Of a stretch of DNA of 64,000 nucleotides, positions 9,233 to 17,907 are shown one piece after another. How positions within the stretch are numbered: position 1 is the first letter of the stretch; every line of letters begins with the position of its first letter. Made by a program: the position numbers and the translations under genes. Below the pieces are notes generated by a model that saw nothing but the letters and a program-made list of their open reading frames with translations, did no database searches and was not told where the DNA came from. This DNA is from Planctomycetota bacterium (lineage in GTDB: Bacteria; Planctomycetota; SZUA-567; H5-PLA8). The DNA lies in contig JACQFI010000066.1 in NCBI GenBank assembly GCA_016200135.1, positions 1 through 64,000 of the forward strand. The letters run 5' to 3'.

Positions 9233-10684
9233 ATGAACGCTCCCGACGACGACCTGCGCTCGCTGGCGGCCTGGTATCTCCACGACAATCATCGGCTTTT
9301 TTGGAACGTGCCGATTGCCCTTTCCGGCGTGCTATTGCTCCTGGCCTTCGTACTCGCCCAAGATGCTGCGGACCCGGCAAAGGATGCGACCGCGAATCTG
9401 ACAGAACTCGAATCGTTGCGTCCTCCTCGTATAGCGGACGATGAAAATGCGGCTAAGGATTACACCCGGGCCATCGAATCGCGGGACAAGGAATCGCTGA
9501 AGGCGTTCTACAAGCGCTTTACTTCCTATCAACCGGCAACTGGCTCGGGCGCTGGGCTCGATGCCAAAGAACTGCTGCAATACCTGGACAAGCATCGAGA
9601 TTGCAGAGAACACCTGTTTTCAGCCGTGGGCAAGGCAAAGATCCGCTGGGAGCTGGGGTATGCGGACGGGATGCAGATGCAACTCAAACACTTGTCGCCG
9701 ATGCGAGAAATGGCGCGCATGCTGGCGCTTTATTCTCGCGTCTGCGCGCACAATAGCGACCACCTCGAAGCTGCGCATGCGCTCGGCGCGATATACAGGA
9801 TGTCCCGGCATCTTGAAGAAGAACCTATTCTGACTGGCTACTTGGTTTCCTGTGCATTGCAATCCGTCGCGGACCGCGCGCTTGAGGCCATTCTTTACTT
9901 CGATACGCCGCGGGCTCAGGCAGCCTTGGATGCATATAAGAAGAACCTGCGTCGCGACCGCGATACGCTTCCCAAGTTGAAAAAAGTATTGCGAAGCGAG
10001 CAGGCTTTTTTCGAACGCATGCTTGTACAGTTAGGCACGGGAACTCATTCCATCGAGGATATAAGTATGCTTTCCGAAACGTCAACTCGGAGTGCCGGAG
10101 ACATTCGAATCGCTGCGCTTGCCCCGCTCTGGTATGGCTCGGAAAAGAGAGCTGCCGCGGCGGGCTATCGATATCTAATCGAGGCGTCAGAACAATGGGA
10201 AACCATAGATGCCGATGTTCTCCGACTAAAGTTGTTTCAGGAAACGAAGGGGCCGTTTCTATGCGGTCAACTGATGCTGCCCGTTTTGGCCGAAGTATCG
10301 AACTCCTTCAAGCGGGTGGAGGCGGACGGACAGGCAGCCGCACTGGAACTTGCCCTGCTGAGTTTTCGTGTGCGCACAGGGAAATATCCCGACACACTTA
10401 ATCAATTGGTTCCCACCGAGGCGGACAAGTTGCCGCTTGACCCATGGCATCAAAAACCTTGGGCCCTGCAATACCGCCACGAAGGTTGGAAGGAAGTTCC
10501 CGAAGGGACTTCACGCATTCGTGAATTGGGCTCGGTTCACTTGCGCCTTTATTGCTTTGGCAAGAATGGCATGGATGACGGCGGGAAATGTTCCTGGGTC
10601 GACGTGGCTGAGCAGATTAACACCAACAACGCGGACGATGCCGCGTTTCGGCTCCCCTGCGATTTGTCAGGGGAACAAAAGTGA
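9233..10684 (+). CDS. Membrane-anchored protein of unknown function
   Basis: A 483-residue protein with a short cytoplasmic N-terminus, one membrane helix (about residues 24-43, IALSGVLLLLAFVLA) and a large, mostly helical domain predicted outside. The last 100 residues contain a segment LALLSFRVRTGKYPDTLNQL followed by LPLDPWHQKPWALQY. That resembles the pseudopilin-like endings seen in many planctomycete membrane proteins, where a peptide of the form RxxxGxYPxxLxxL is common. No catalytic motif is recognised. AAAGAGG precedes the ATG. Its stop codon overlaps the GTG start of the next gene, so the two are translationally coupled and likely act together. The base composition is slightly lower in GC than that of the flanking core genes. 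Confidence 0.7.
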   Translation: MNAPDDDLRSLAAWYLHDNHRLFWNVPIALSGVLLLLAFVLAQDAADPAKDATANLTELESLRPPRIADDENAAKDYTRAIESRDKESLKAFYKRFTSYQPATGSGAGLDAKELLQYLDKHRDCREHLFSAVGKAKIRWELGYADGMQMQLKHLSPMREMARMLALYSRVCAHNSDHLEAAHALGAIYRMSRHLEEEPILTGYLVSCALQSVADRALEAILYFDTPRAQAALDAYKKNLRRDRDTLPKLKKVLRSEQAFFERMLVQLGTGTHSIEDISMLSETSTRSAGDIRIAALAPLWYGSEKRAAAAGYRYLIEASEQWETIDADVLRLKLFQETKGPFLCGQLMLPVLAEVSNSFKRVEADGQAAALELALLSFRVRTGKYPDTLNQLVPTEADKLPLDPWHQKPWALQYRHEGWKEVPEGTSRIRELGSVHLRLYCFGKNGMDDGGKCSWVDVAEQINTNNADDAAFRLPCDLSGEQK

Positions 10685-11367
10685 ACCTCTCGCGTCTGCT
10701 CTCCTGGATCGTACCTGCCCGCAGCATGAAAGAGGGGCGGTGGAGGGGTCCCGCCGCCGATAGCGCATGGCTGCGCTGGATTGCATCGTTGGCCGTTGTG
10801 GGGATGGCTACAAACGTCTTTCTTTTTTCTTCACTGAGCCTTTGGGCAGCGGCGGCGAACGCGCTCGCGGGCCTGCTCGTGGCGGCCTACTTTGCGCGCC
10901 TCTTTTTCTATCGGCTCGCGGACGATCGTTTCAGTCGCGTGGCGGTGGGAGGAACCACGCTCGGAATGTGCGCCGCGTTTCTCTCCATTCCGGGCGTGTC
11001 CAGTAACGCTATTTTCCTTTCCTTATCCCCATGGCTATGGGTCGTATTCCTTTACTCCGCAACTCTTGGCGCCGTTCAGGCCCGCCTGCTCGGCCACCGA
11101 AGCCAAGGTATTTTCCTCGCGTTTTGGGCCGCTAATGTGGCCGGAATTTTGGCGCCAGCACTTTTTTTGTTGGGATTTTGCCTGCTAATCATTTCTCAGG
11201 TAAAACAAAAGGTACTTGGGTTGAGCGATGAGGCCTTATTCTTTCTCGTTCCCGGTGTACTGGGCCTTGGCTTGCGAGTAATCCTTTCAATTGCAGTGGG
11301 CGCGGTTGCAAGGAAGATTCTGCTACCCGACCGACCAACAGACCCAATTATGATCAATGAACCTTGA
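10681..11367 (+). CDS. Polytopic membrane protein of unknown function
   Basis: A 228-residue protein with about six hydrophobic segments (roughly 35-55, 58-78, 92-110, 115-135, 148-170 and 185-210) and short polar loops. It starts with GTG, sharing the four bases GTGA with the stop of the preceding gene. The arrangement is reminiscent of Yip1-type membrane proteins, but there is no diagnostic motif and the family is not claimed. It probably forms a complex with the anchored protein encoded upstream. GC content is lower than average here, with several T-rich codon runs. Confidence 0.65.
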   Translation: MNLSRLLSWIVPARSMKEGRWRGPAADSAWLRWIASLAVVGMATNVFLFSSLSLWAAAANALAGLLVAAYFARLFFYRLADDRFSRVAVGGTTLGMCAAFLSIPGVSSNAIFLSLSPWLWVVFLYSATLGAVQARLLGHRSQGIFLAFWAANVAGILAPALFLLGFCLLIISQVKQKVLGLSDEALFFLVPGVLGLGLRVILSIAVGAVARKILLPDRPTDPIMINEP

Positions 11368-11489
11368 GCATTTGGTGTATCAGAATCTCTCGTGCTTCTC
11401 ATCGACTGCTCCGTGGCAATAGCTTCATTCGCAAATTCCACATCTTTGGTGTATTTATCGATTGCCTAGGATTCATACTGGAGACTCCC

Positions 11490-13031
11490 ATGCAACTGCG
11501 CACCGCTCTCTTTCTCTGTCTGTTCCTGCTCACGGCCGTTTCCGCCCGCGCGGAGGTCTCGCTTAACGGCGTCTTTGGCGAGAACATGGTTCTGCAGCGG
11601 GGCGTCAAGATCCCGGTGTGGGGCAAAGCCGAAGCGGGCGATGAGGTCACCGTCACGTTCAGCAAGCAGAGCGTGAAGGCCACCGCGGACAAGGACGGCA
11701 AGTGGAAGGCCGAGTTGGAGCCGCTCGAAGCGGGCGGGCCGTTCGAGCTCACCGTGGCCGGCAAGAACACGCTCACGCTCAAGAACGTCCTCGTCGGCGA
11801 CGTCTGGATCTGTTCGGGCCAGTCGAACATGGAATTTGCCATGAGCGGCGCGATCAATGCCGCAGATGAGGCCGCCAAGGCGGACTTCCCGCAGATTCGC
11901 CACATCAAAGTGCCGCGCGTGACCGCTCTTGAACCGAAGGACAACATCCCGACCGCCAAGTGGGACGTCTGCACGCCGCAGACGGTGCCGAACTTCACGG
12001 CCGTGGGCTACTTCTTCGCGCGCGAGCTGCACCAGGAACTGAAAGTGCCCATCGGCTTGATCCACACGTCCTGGGGCGGCACGCCGGCGGAAGCTTGGAC
12101 GAGCCGCGAGGCGCTCGAGGCCGAGGCGGACCTGAAGATTTACAACGAACGCGCCGACAAGATGGCCGAGGATTTCCCGAAGCAGAAGGAAAACTACGAG
12201 AAGGTCCTCGAGAAGTGGAAAGCCGCCGCCGAGAAGGCCAAGGCCGACGGCAAGCCCGAACCGAAGAAGCCCACTGCTCCGGCCGAACCCGACAAGAACC
12301 CGCACCGCGCCTCGGTGCTTTACAACGGCATGCTCAAGCCGCTCGTGCCCGGCGCCTTTAAAGGCGTGATCTGGTACCAAGGCGAATCCAACGCGGGCCG
12401 CTCGTACCAGTACCGCAAGCTCTTCCCCACGATGATCCAGGACTGGCGCAAGCAGTGGGGTGCGGGCGACTTCCCGTTCCTGTTCGTGCAGTTGGCCAAC
12501 TTCATGGCGCGCAAACCCGAGCCCGCCGAGAGCGGCTGGGCGGAACTGCGCGAGGCCCAGACGATGACGCTGAGCCTGCCGAAGACCGGCATGGCCGTGA
12601 TCATCGACATCGGCGATGAGAAGGACATCCACCCGAAGAACAAGCAGGACGTCGGCAAGCGCCTGGCGCTCGCGGCGCAGGCCATCGCGTACGGCAAGGA
12701 CCTCGAGTTCTCCGGGCCGCTGTACGATTCGATGGCCGTCGAGAACAATGCAATCCGCCTGAAGTTCAAGCATCTCGGCGGCGGTCTGGAGGCCAAGGGC
12801 GGTGACTTGAAGGGCTTCCAGATCGCGGGCGAAGATAAGAAGTGGGCGTGGGCGCAGGCGAAGATCGACGGCGAGACCATCGTGGTCTCGAACGAGAAGG
12901 TCGAGAAGCCCGCGGCCGTGCGCTACGCCTGGGCCGACAACCCGGAGTGCAACCTCTACAACAAAGCCGGCCTGCCCGCCTCGCCCTTCCGCACCGACGA
13001 CTGGGACGGTGTGACGAAGAACGCGAAGTAG
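11490..13031 (+). CDS. Secreted sialate O-acetylesterase (SASA family)
   Basis: A 513-residue protein starting with a signal peptide that ends in SARAE. The SGNH-type esterase blocks are clear: I-C-S-G-Q-S-N-M-E with the nucleophile Ser112, H-T-S-W-G-G-T-P-A-E-A-W, and VIWYQGESNAGR. The family removes O-acetyl groups from sialic acids or other acetylated sugars, here outside the cytoplasm. An N-terminal beta domain (about 20-95) precedes the catalytic domain. Residues about 230-275 form a Lys/Glu/Pro-rich insert. The ATG is chosen because the signal peptide begins exactly there and GGAG lies seven bases upstream; the frame is open further upstream without a sensible start. Context with other glycan-acting secreted proteins fits polysaccharide or glycoprotein use. 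Confidence 0.9.
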   Translation: MQLRTALFLCLFLLTAVSARAEVSLNGVFGENMVLQRGVKIPVWGKAEAGDEVTVTFSKQSVKATADKDGKWKAELEPLEAGGPFELTVAGKNTLTLKNVLVGDVWICSGQSNMEFAMSGAINAADEAAKADFPQIRHIKVPRVTALEPKDNIPTAKWDVCTPQTVPNFTAVGYFFARELHQELKVPIGLIHTSWGGTPAEAWTSREALEAEADLKIYNERADKMAEDFPKQKENYEKVLEKWKAAAEKAKADGKPEPKKPTAPAEPDKNPHRASVLYNGMLKPLVPGAFKGVIWYQGESNAGRSYQYRKLFPTMIQDWRKQWGAGDFPFLFVQLANFMARKPEPAESGWAELREAQTMTLSLPKTGMAVIIDIGDEKDIHPKNKQDVGKRLALAAQAIAYGKDLEFSGPLYDSMAVENNAIRLKFKHLGGGLEAKGGDLKGFQIAGEDKKWAWAQAKIDGETIVVSNEKVEKPAAVRYAWADNPECNLYNKAGLPASPFRTDDWDGVTKNAK

Positions 13032-13045
13032 ACCGGGCTTGGCTC

Positions 13046-13117
13046 GTGCCACTGGCAGCTTGCCCGCCAGTGCAGTCCACCCATGATGCTCACTGGCGGG
13101 CAAGCCGCCAGTGGCAC
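13046..13117. repeat. Long palindromic intergenic repeat (family C)
   Basis: Two 27-bp arms with one mismatch (left arm GTGCCACTGGCAGCTTGCCC..., right arm its complement) flank an 18-nt loop. It sits 14 bp after the esterase gene and could fold as a transcript-ending hairpin, though no T-run follows. A related GTGCCACTGGC phrase occurs near 23.2 kb. Confidence 0.85.
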
Positions 13118-13204
13118 AACTCACGCAGCCGTTCAATCCCGCTCGCGTTTTCGCCGCGCCTTCGCTAGACTCTCCGCCTGCCCAATCCCATAGGAGATTT
13201 CCGC

Positions 13205-14782
13205 ATGCGCTGGTTTGTGCGCGGCGATGTGGACGGCTTCTTCGGCCTCGCGCTGGACAACCTCGTCCAGATGCTGCTCATCGACAACCTGTGCCGCTTC
13301 GTCCTCGGTTTTCCCGACGCGCTGATCTACGGTTCCGTTCTTCCCGGCGCGGCGGTCTCGCTGGTCGTCGGCAACCTCTTTTACGCCTGGCAGGCCAAGC
13401 GCCTCGCCGACAAGACCGGGCGCACCGACGTCTGCGCGCTGCCCTACGGCATCAACACGCCCTCGCTCATTGCGTACGTCTTTCTGGTGATGCTGCCCGC
13501 CAAGCTCGAAGCGCTTAAAGCCGGCCTGAGCCCCGAGGCGGCGGCACACGCGGCCTGGATCGCAGGACTCGTCGCGTGCCTGGGCTCGGGGCTGATTGAG
13601 TTCGCGGGCTCGTTCGTGGCCGAGCGCGTCCGCAAGGCCACGCCGCGGGCCGCGCTGCTCTCCACGCTCGCGGGCATCGCCCTCGGGTACATCTCGCTGG
13701 GCTTCTTCTTCCGCGCCTTCGCCGACCCCATCGTGGGTTTCGTGACGCTCGCCATTATCTTGCTCACGTATTTTGGAGGCGTGCGCTTTAAAGGCGGGCT
13801 GCCGGGCGGGCTCGTGGCCATCGCCTGCGGCACGGGGCTCTACTGGCTGCTCGTTAAAATGGGTCATATCCAGCACACGCGCGAGTTCAGCACGACGACC
13901 GTCGGTTTCTATCCGCCCCTGCCCGTCATCGGCGAACTCATCGAAGGCTTCCGCGGCGGCTACGCCGTGCAGTATCTCTCCGTGATTCTGCCGATGGGCA
14001 TCTTTAACGTGATCGGTTCGCTGCAGAATGTCGAGTCCGCCGAAGCGGCGGGGGACTCGTTCGAGACCGCGCCCAGCCTGGCCGTGAACGGCATCAGCAC
14101 CATCGCGGCGGCGCTCTTCGGCTCCTGCTTCCCCACCACGATCTACATCGGCCACCCGGGCTGGAAGGCGCTGGGCGCGCGCGCGGGGTACTCGATCCTG
14201 AACGCGGTCTTCGCCACGCTGGTCTGCCTGAGCGGCTCGCTGGCTTTGATCGCGTGGGCCGTGCCCATCGATGCCGGCATGGCGATCGTCATCTGGATCG
14301 GCATCGTGATCACCGCGCAGGCGTTCCAGGCGGTGCCACTCAAGCACGCGCCCGCGGCCGTGCTGGGCATCTTGCCGGGCGTAGCGGCGTGGGGCGCGCT
14401 GCTGATCAAGACGGCCCTGCGCGTCACCGGCATGGGCATGCCGGGCGGAAAACCGTTCGGCCCGGAACTGCTCCCCGCCTTTGATGGCAACGAACTCTTC
14501 GCGCACGGCGCATTCGCGCTGGAGCAGGGCTTCATCTTCACCGCGATGATCTGGGCCGCGGCGACGGTGGAGATCATCGAGAAACGCTACCGGCGCGCCG
14601 CCGCGTGGTGCCTGAGCGCCGCGGCGCTTAGCGCTTGCGGGCTGATGCACTCGTACCAGTGGACCTTCGGCGACACCGCCATAGACTTGCACCCGGCGTG
14701 GCCGTGGGCCATCGGCTACGCGGGCATGGCCGTCATCTTTCTGGCCGCGCCGTACATCACCGAGCCCGGTGAACAACACTGA
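13205..14782 (+). CDS. NCS2/AzgA-type nucleobase permease
   Basis: A 525-residue polytopic protein with about twelve to fourteen hydrophobic segments. The opening (F-F-G-L-A-L-D-N-L-V-Q-M), the ADKTGRTDVCALPYGINTPS block in the first third, and a central SLQNVESAEAAGDSF followed by PSLAVNGISTIAAALFGSCF are characteristic of xanthine/uracil/guanine permeases of the AGZA branch. It is expected to import purines or related bases through the inner membrane by proton symport; the exact substrate cannot be read from the sequence. AGGAG lies eight bases before the ATG. No purine-catabolic genes are next to it, so its pathway context is open. Confidence 0.85.
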   Translation: MRWFVRGDVDGFFGLALDNLVQMLLIDNLCRFVLGFPDALIYGSVLPGAAVSLVVGNLFYAWQAKRLADKTGRTDVCALPYGINTPSLIAYVFLVMLPAKLEALKAGLSPEAAAHAAWIAGLVACLGSGLIEFAGSFVAERVRKATPRAALLSTLAGIALGYISLGFFFRAFADPIVGFVTLAIILLTYFGGVRFKGGLPGGLVAIACGTGLYWLLVKMGHIQHTREFSTTTVGFYPPLPVIGELIEGFRGGYAVQYLSVILPMGIFNVIGSLQNVESAEAAGDSFETAPSLAVNGISTIAAALFGSCFPTTIYIGHPGWKALGARAGYSILNAVFATLVCLSGSLALIAWAVPIDAGMAIVIWIGIVITAQAFQAVPLKHAPAAVLGILPGVAAWGALLIKTALRVTGMGMPGGKPFGPELLPAFDGNELFAHGAFALEQGFIFTAMIWAAATVEIIEKRYRRAAAWCLSAAALSACGLMHSYQWTFGDTAIDLHPAWPWAIGYAGMAVIFLAAPYITEPGEQH

Positions 14783-14798
14783 AACACCGCACAAATCG

Positions 14799-14880
14799 AA
14801 CCGCCAAGACGCCAAAGCGCCAGGCGTTTTAGAGCGTCTCTATTAGGATCTTTTCTTGGCGCTTTGGCCTCTTGGCGGTT
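14799..14880. repeat. Paired-arm repeat, family A copy 1
   Basis: A 24-bp left arm, AACCGCCAAGACGCCAAAGC plus GCCA, is matched with one mismatch by the right arm TGGCGCTTTGGCCTCTTGGC plus GGTT, with a loop of about 34 nt. The same arms recur at 24.1, 28.8 and 38.6 kb. It fills most of the spacer between the permease and methyltransferase genes. Confidence 0.85.
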
Positions 14881-14914
14881 AATCCATTCTGTCAGGATTC
14901 TACTGGAGGTGCTC

Positions 14915-15517
14915 ATGCCCAACGAGATCGAAGACCGCGAACATTTTGTGAAGGCGTATGCGACGGGCCAGAAGCCGTGGGACTCAGGGTTGCCCAGCCC
15001 CGAACTCGTCCGCGTGCTCGACGCGGGCCTGCTGCCGGGAAAGACGCTGCTCGAGATCGGCTGCGGCACGGGGACGAACGCGCTCGAGCTCGCCAGGCGC
15101 GGCTACACCGTGACCGCGTTCGACTATGTGGAACAGGCCGTCGAAGCCGCGCGCGCCAAGAGCAAGGCCGCGGGCGTGAAGATCGAGCTCAAGGTGGGCG
15201 ACGCGACCAAAGACAACCACGGCGGCCCGTACGACGTGATCTTCGACCGCGGCGTGTACCACCACGTCCGGCGCATGAACCTGAAGGGCTTCCTCACCAC
15301 GGTGGAACACGCGTCGCGCAAGGGCACGCGCTGGCTCTCGCTGGCCGGCAACGCGAAGGAGAAGCACGAGTACGGCCCGCCCACGGTAAGTGAGAAAGAT
15401 CTGCGCGCGGAGCTGGAGCCGCTCTTCAAGATAATCGACCTGCGCGAGTTCCGCTTCGGGACGGACAAGGAAGAGTTTCGCCCGCTCGCGTGGTCGATCC
15501 TGATGGAACGGAAGTAA
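14915..15517 (+). CDS. Class I SAM-dependent methyltransferase
   Basis: A 200-residue protein with the glycine-rich SAM motif LLEIGCGTGTNALELARRG at about residues 45-63, an acidic residue at the end of strand 2 (FDYVEQAV) and motif GPYDVIFDRGVYHHV. The overall length and the early PWDSG sequence resemble the thiopurine/TehB-like methyltransferases, but the substrate is unknown. GGAGG five bases upstream fixes the ATG; an earlier in-frame ATG at 14864 would begin inside the intergenic repeat and is rejected. Probably a single-gene unit, flanked on both sides by palindromic repeats. Confidence 0.82.
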   Translation: MPNEIEDREHFVKAYATGQKPWDSGLPSPELVRVLDAGLLPGKTLLEIGCGTGTNALELARRGYTVTAFDYVEQAVEAARAKSKAAGVKIELKVGDATKDNHGGPYDVIFDRGVYHHVRRMNLKGFLTTVEHASRKGTRWLSLAGNAKEKHEYGPPTVSEKDLRAELEPLFKIIDLREFRFGTDKEEFRPLAWSILMERK

Positions 15518-15527
15518 CGGCGAACGC

Positions 15528-15626
15528 AACCACAGATGAACACGGATAAACACAGATATTCATAAAGAAACACCGCCGCAAATTGCTTGGGGCGTATCGG
15601 TGTCCATCTCTGTTTATCTGTGGTTT
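15528..15626. repeat. Paired-arm repeat, family B
   Basis: A left arm AACCACAGATGAACACGGAT continuing AAACACAGAT is imperfectly complemented by the right arm TCTGTTTATCTGTGGTTT. It fills the spacer between the methyltransferase gene and the convergent membrane gene and reaches into the latter's stop codon. Confidence 0.7.
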
Positions 15627-16095
15627 ACGCTTGCGTGGGTTTCGCGGCTGCGTCGAGCGCCTCTTTGCGCAGCTTCCAGACGAGTTGCAGGTATTGGAGC
15701 TGGACGATGAGCGAGTAAATAAGAATGCACGGAATTAAATTGCCGGCGACATATGAGATCGCAAAGTAAAGGCCCTTCCTTTCGCCGCAATCTCCCACGT
15801 CCGTACGGCCAATGGATGCAAAGTATTTCTTGAACGAGCGCGAGAGCTTTGGATAGACGAGAAAATGCCAGGCAAAATTCAGGCACGGGACCACCGTTAC
15901 CCATGAATGCCACGCGTCCACTTCGTGGAACTTGACCGGGATGGATTCAAAGCACTTTGCCAGCATCCACGCGATGAGAATTTGAATAATGAGCATCAGG
16001 CAACTGCCCACAGCCGTAACGATGGCCATGCGCCAAAGGGCATCCTGCAGGATCTGAAGCTGTTGGGGATCGTTAAGCAGGCCCGAGAGATCCAT
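15625..16095 (-). CDS. Membrane protein of unknown function
   Basis: A 156-residue protein with three to four hydrophobic helices (about 25-50, 66-82, 112-135) and a short basic C-terminal tail. It begins one base after the stop of the PIN-domain toxin gene, so the toxin-antitoxin pair and this gene form one tight minus-strand unit. It has no resemblance to a known toxin-antitoxin component that I recognise; it may simply be co-transcribed. GC content is near 50 %, lower than in the core genes and similar to the toxin-antitoxin genes, which suggests joint acquisition. Confidence 0.65.
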   Translation of the reverse strand: MDLSGLLNDPQQLQILQDALWRMAIVTAVGSCLMLIIQILIAWMLAKCFESIPVKFHEVDAWHSWVTVVPCLNFAWHFLVYPKLSRSFKKYFASIGRTDVGDCGERKGLYFAISYVAGNLIPCILIYSLIVQLQYLQLVWKLRKEALDAAAKPTQA

Positions 16096-16096
16096 G

Positions 16097-16504
16097 TTAC
16101 GCCCCGTTCTCCGCCCAGTCCTGCACGCGGAGCCCGGGCACGTGGCGGAAGTGCTTGCTGTTGTGGGTCACGAGCGTGAGCTTGTGGGTGAGCGCGGTGG
16201 CGGCGATGAGCAGATCGAACTGGGACATTGGTTTTCCTGCGATCTTGAGCCGCACTTTCATGCGCGCATACGTATCTTGAATGCGCGGATCGACAGGAAT
16301 GACGGGAATGTCCCGGATGAATTCACGCAAGGATCGCAAACGTCGAAAAGGGTAAGGGTGGAGATATGCCCAAACCAGCAATTCGGTCTCGGTGGGCCAG
16401 GAAATAAAAACGCGCCGGTCATGCCGCTTGACGATTGAAACGTTCAGGCCGTATACGCCGCGAAGAGCAAACGATGCGATGTCCGTATCGAGCAGATAGA
16501 CCAT
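16097..16504 (-). CDS. vapC: PIN-domain ribonuclease toxin (VapC-like)
   Basis: A 135-residue PIN domain. The acidic catalytic set is visible: D6 in Y-L-L-D-T-D, E39/E41 in W-P-T-E-T-E-L, D97 in QFDLLIAATAL, and T113-H-N in the last strand. Length fits VapC toxins, which cut tRNA or rRNA when the antitoxin is lost. It starts one base after the stop of the small upstream gene that is the likely antitoxin. Target RNA cannot be predicted. Confidence 0.88.
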   Translation of the reverse strand: MVYLLDTDIASFALRGVYGLNVSIVKRHDRRVFISWPTETELLVWAYLHPYPFRRLRSLREFIRDIPVIPVDPRIQDTYARMKVRLKIAGKPMSQFDLLIAATALTHKLTLVTHNSKHFRHVPGLRVQDWAENGA

Positions 16505-16505
16505 G

Positions 16506-16706
16506 TCAGGCTCGATACCTTCGGCGGTCGTTCAAGATCCATTCCATATCGCGCTCCGCCGTGGCATCGTCCTTCAAAGAGCCGACCCACTTTTTGACGC
16601 GCAGTCCCCACTCCTTCTTGGACATCTTACGCACGCTCTCGGGCGTGGCGCGCTTGATGCCCGCGAACGGATGAACATTCTTGCGGCGCGAGCTTTTCGA
16701 CTTCAT
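16506..16706 (-). CDS. Putative antitoxin partner of the PIN toxin
   Basis: A 66-residue, very basic protein directly upstream of the PIN gene, with a one-base gap. The position is that of a VapB antitoxin. I do not recognise an AbrB, ribbon-helix-helix or Phd DNA-binding signature; the C-terminal half (about 25-66: R-K-M-S-K-K-E-W-G-L and AERDMEWILNDRRR) is helical and may wrap the toxin. GGAGG eight bases upstream supports this ATG over an earlier one 17 codons upstream. The function rests on gene order. Confidence 0.6.
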   Translation of the reverse strand: MKSKSSRRKNVHPFAGIKRATPESVRKMSKKEWGLRVKKWVGSLKDDATAERDMEWILNDRRRYRA

Positions 16707-16843
16707 AACTAAACCTCCAGCCGGACAAAAGAATAACCCAACAAACGGAAAAGACAATACAGCGGCGCTAGCGGACGCGCGGTGAGATTATGCGTTGCAG
16801 TTCGAATCTTTCTGATTTCGTGCTTCGATATTCGAACTTGTTT

Positions 16844-17823
16844 TTAAACGTATTTCTTCTCGCGGAACCACGCCACGGCGCGGGCGAGCGGTTCCTCCGG
16901 CGGCGTCTGCGGCAGCGAGAGCTCGCGGATCGCTTTCGCGCAGTCCACGAACATGCGCTTCTTCGCCATCTTCACGCCTTCCAGGCTGATGCCCGGCGTC
17001 TTCCCGAACGCGAGCGAGAACTTAGTGCTGAACCACGCGGCCGTGTAGGCCACGGCGTAGGGCAAATGGATCGTCGGTGCCGGCAGCCCGCTCACTTTGC
17101 TCAGCACCTTGCAGATATCCAGCAGCGTCAGATTCTTGCAGCCGAGAATGTAGCGCTCGCCCGTGCGCCCGCGCAGCGCCGCGCGCAGGTGCCCTTCGGC
17201 GCAGTCGCGCACGTCGATCAGGTTCAGGCCCGTGTCGATCACCGCCGGCATCTTGCGCTTGAGAAAGCGCACGATCATCTCGCCCGTGGGCGTGGGCTTG
17301 ATGTCCATCTCGCCGACCGGCGCGGTGGGATTCACCACCACGATCGGCAGGCCCTTCTTGGCCAGCTCCAGAGCAACTTGCTCGGCCTGGAATTTCGTGC
17401 GCTTGTACGTGCCGATCATCTTCTCGAGCGCGATCGGCGTGTCCTCCGTGCCAAGCGCTCCGCTGTCGGGGATGCCGATGCAGCCGACGGTGGACGTATA
17501 CACCATGCGCGAGACCCCCGCCTGGCCGGCGGCCTCGAGCAGGTTGCGCGTGCCTCGACGTTGCTCTTGTACATCTCGTCGGGATCGCTGACGTCGAAGC
17601 GGTAGTCCGCGGCGACGTGAAAGAGCATGCTGCAGCCCTTCACGGCGCGCTCGAGCGAAGCCTTGTCGCGCAGGTCGGCCTCGGTCTTCTCGACGTTCAT
17701 GCCTTCCAGCGAAGCCAGGTTGCTGCTCTTGCGCACGCTTACGCGCACGGTCTCGCCGCGCTCCAGCAGTTGCCGGGCGACGTGATTGCCGAGGAATCCG
17801 GTGGCGCCAGTGACGAGAATCAT
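16844..17823 (-). pseudogene. hpnA: HpnA-like NAD-dependent sugar epimerase, one-base frameshift
   Basis: The first part (from 17823) has the Rossmann motif V-T-G-A-T-G-F-L-G-N-H-V and FHVAADYRFDVSDPDEMYKS, typical of the hopanoid-associated epimerase HpnA. The second part, in another frame, continues with MVYTSTVGC, the catalytic Y-K-R-T-K and the rest of the fold to the normal C-terminus. The frames join perfectly if one G is restored to the GGG run (plus-strand CC at 17553-17554), giving N-V-E-G-T-R-N-L-L-E-A-A. Everything else is intact, so this is either a very recent inactivation or a sequencing/assembly error in a homopolymer. No other hopanoid genes are nearby, so the specific HpnA role is inferred from similarity only. 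Confidence 0.85.
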
Positions 17824-17907
17824 ACGGGTAAAAGCATTATTCCGATTCGCGCCGCGCGCGCAAGGTTAACCGCGCTAAGATGTGCAGATAACCTCGAGTC
17901 CGCCCGC

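Noticed and set aside
7120-9288. A 722-codon open frame antisense to the aconitase gene, and similar long antisense frames under the DUF1501 gene (2129-3562) and under the SBP-OmpA and vWA genes (59715-61931)
   Set aside because: High-GC genes often leave the opposite strand open. The antisense products are Ala/Arg/Val-rich with no family pattern, while the sense proteins are clear.
11364-11489. Long N-terminal extension of the sialate esterase
   Set aside because: The extension has no protein-like pattern and would bury the clear signal peptide that begins at 11490.
14864-14914. Earlier ATG for the methyltransferase gene
   Set aside because: It lies inside the family A repeat, and the ATG at 14915 has GGAGG at the right distance.
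16844-17823. Treating the HpnA-like sequence as two separate genes
   Set aside because: Both frames together form exactly one family-length protein with a single missing base; the first frame turns into Arg/Pro-rich nonsense after the join.
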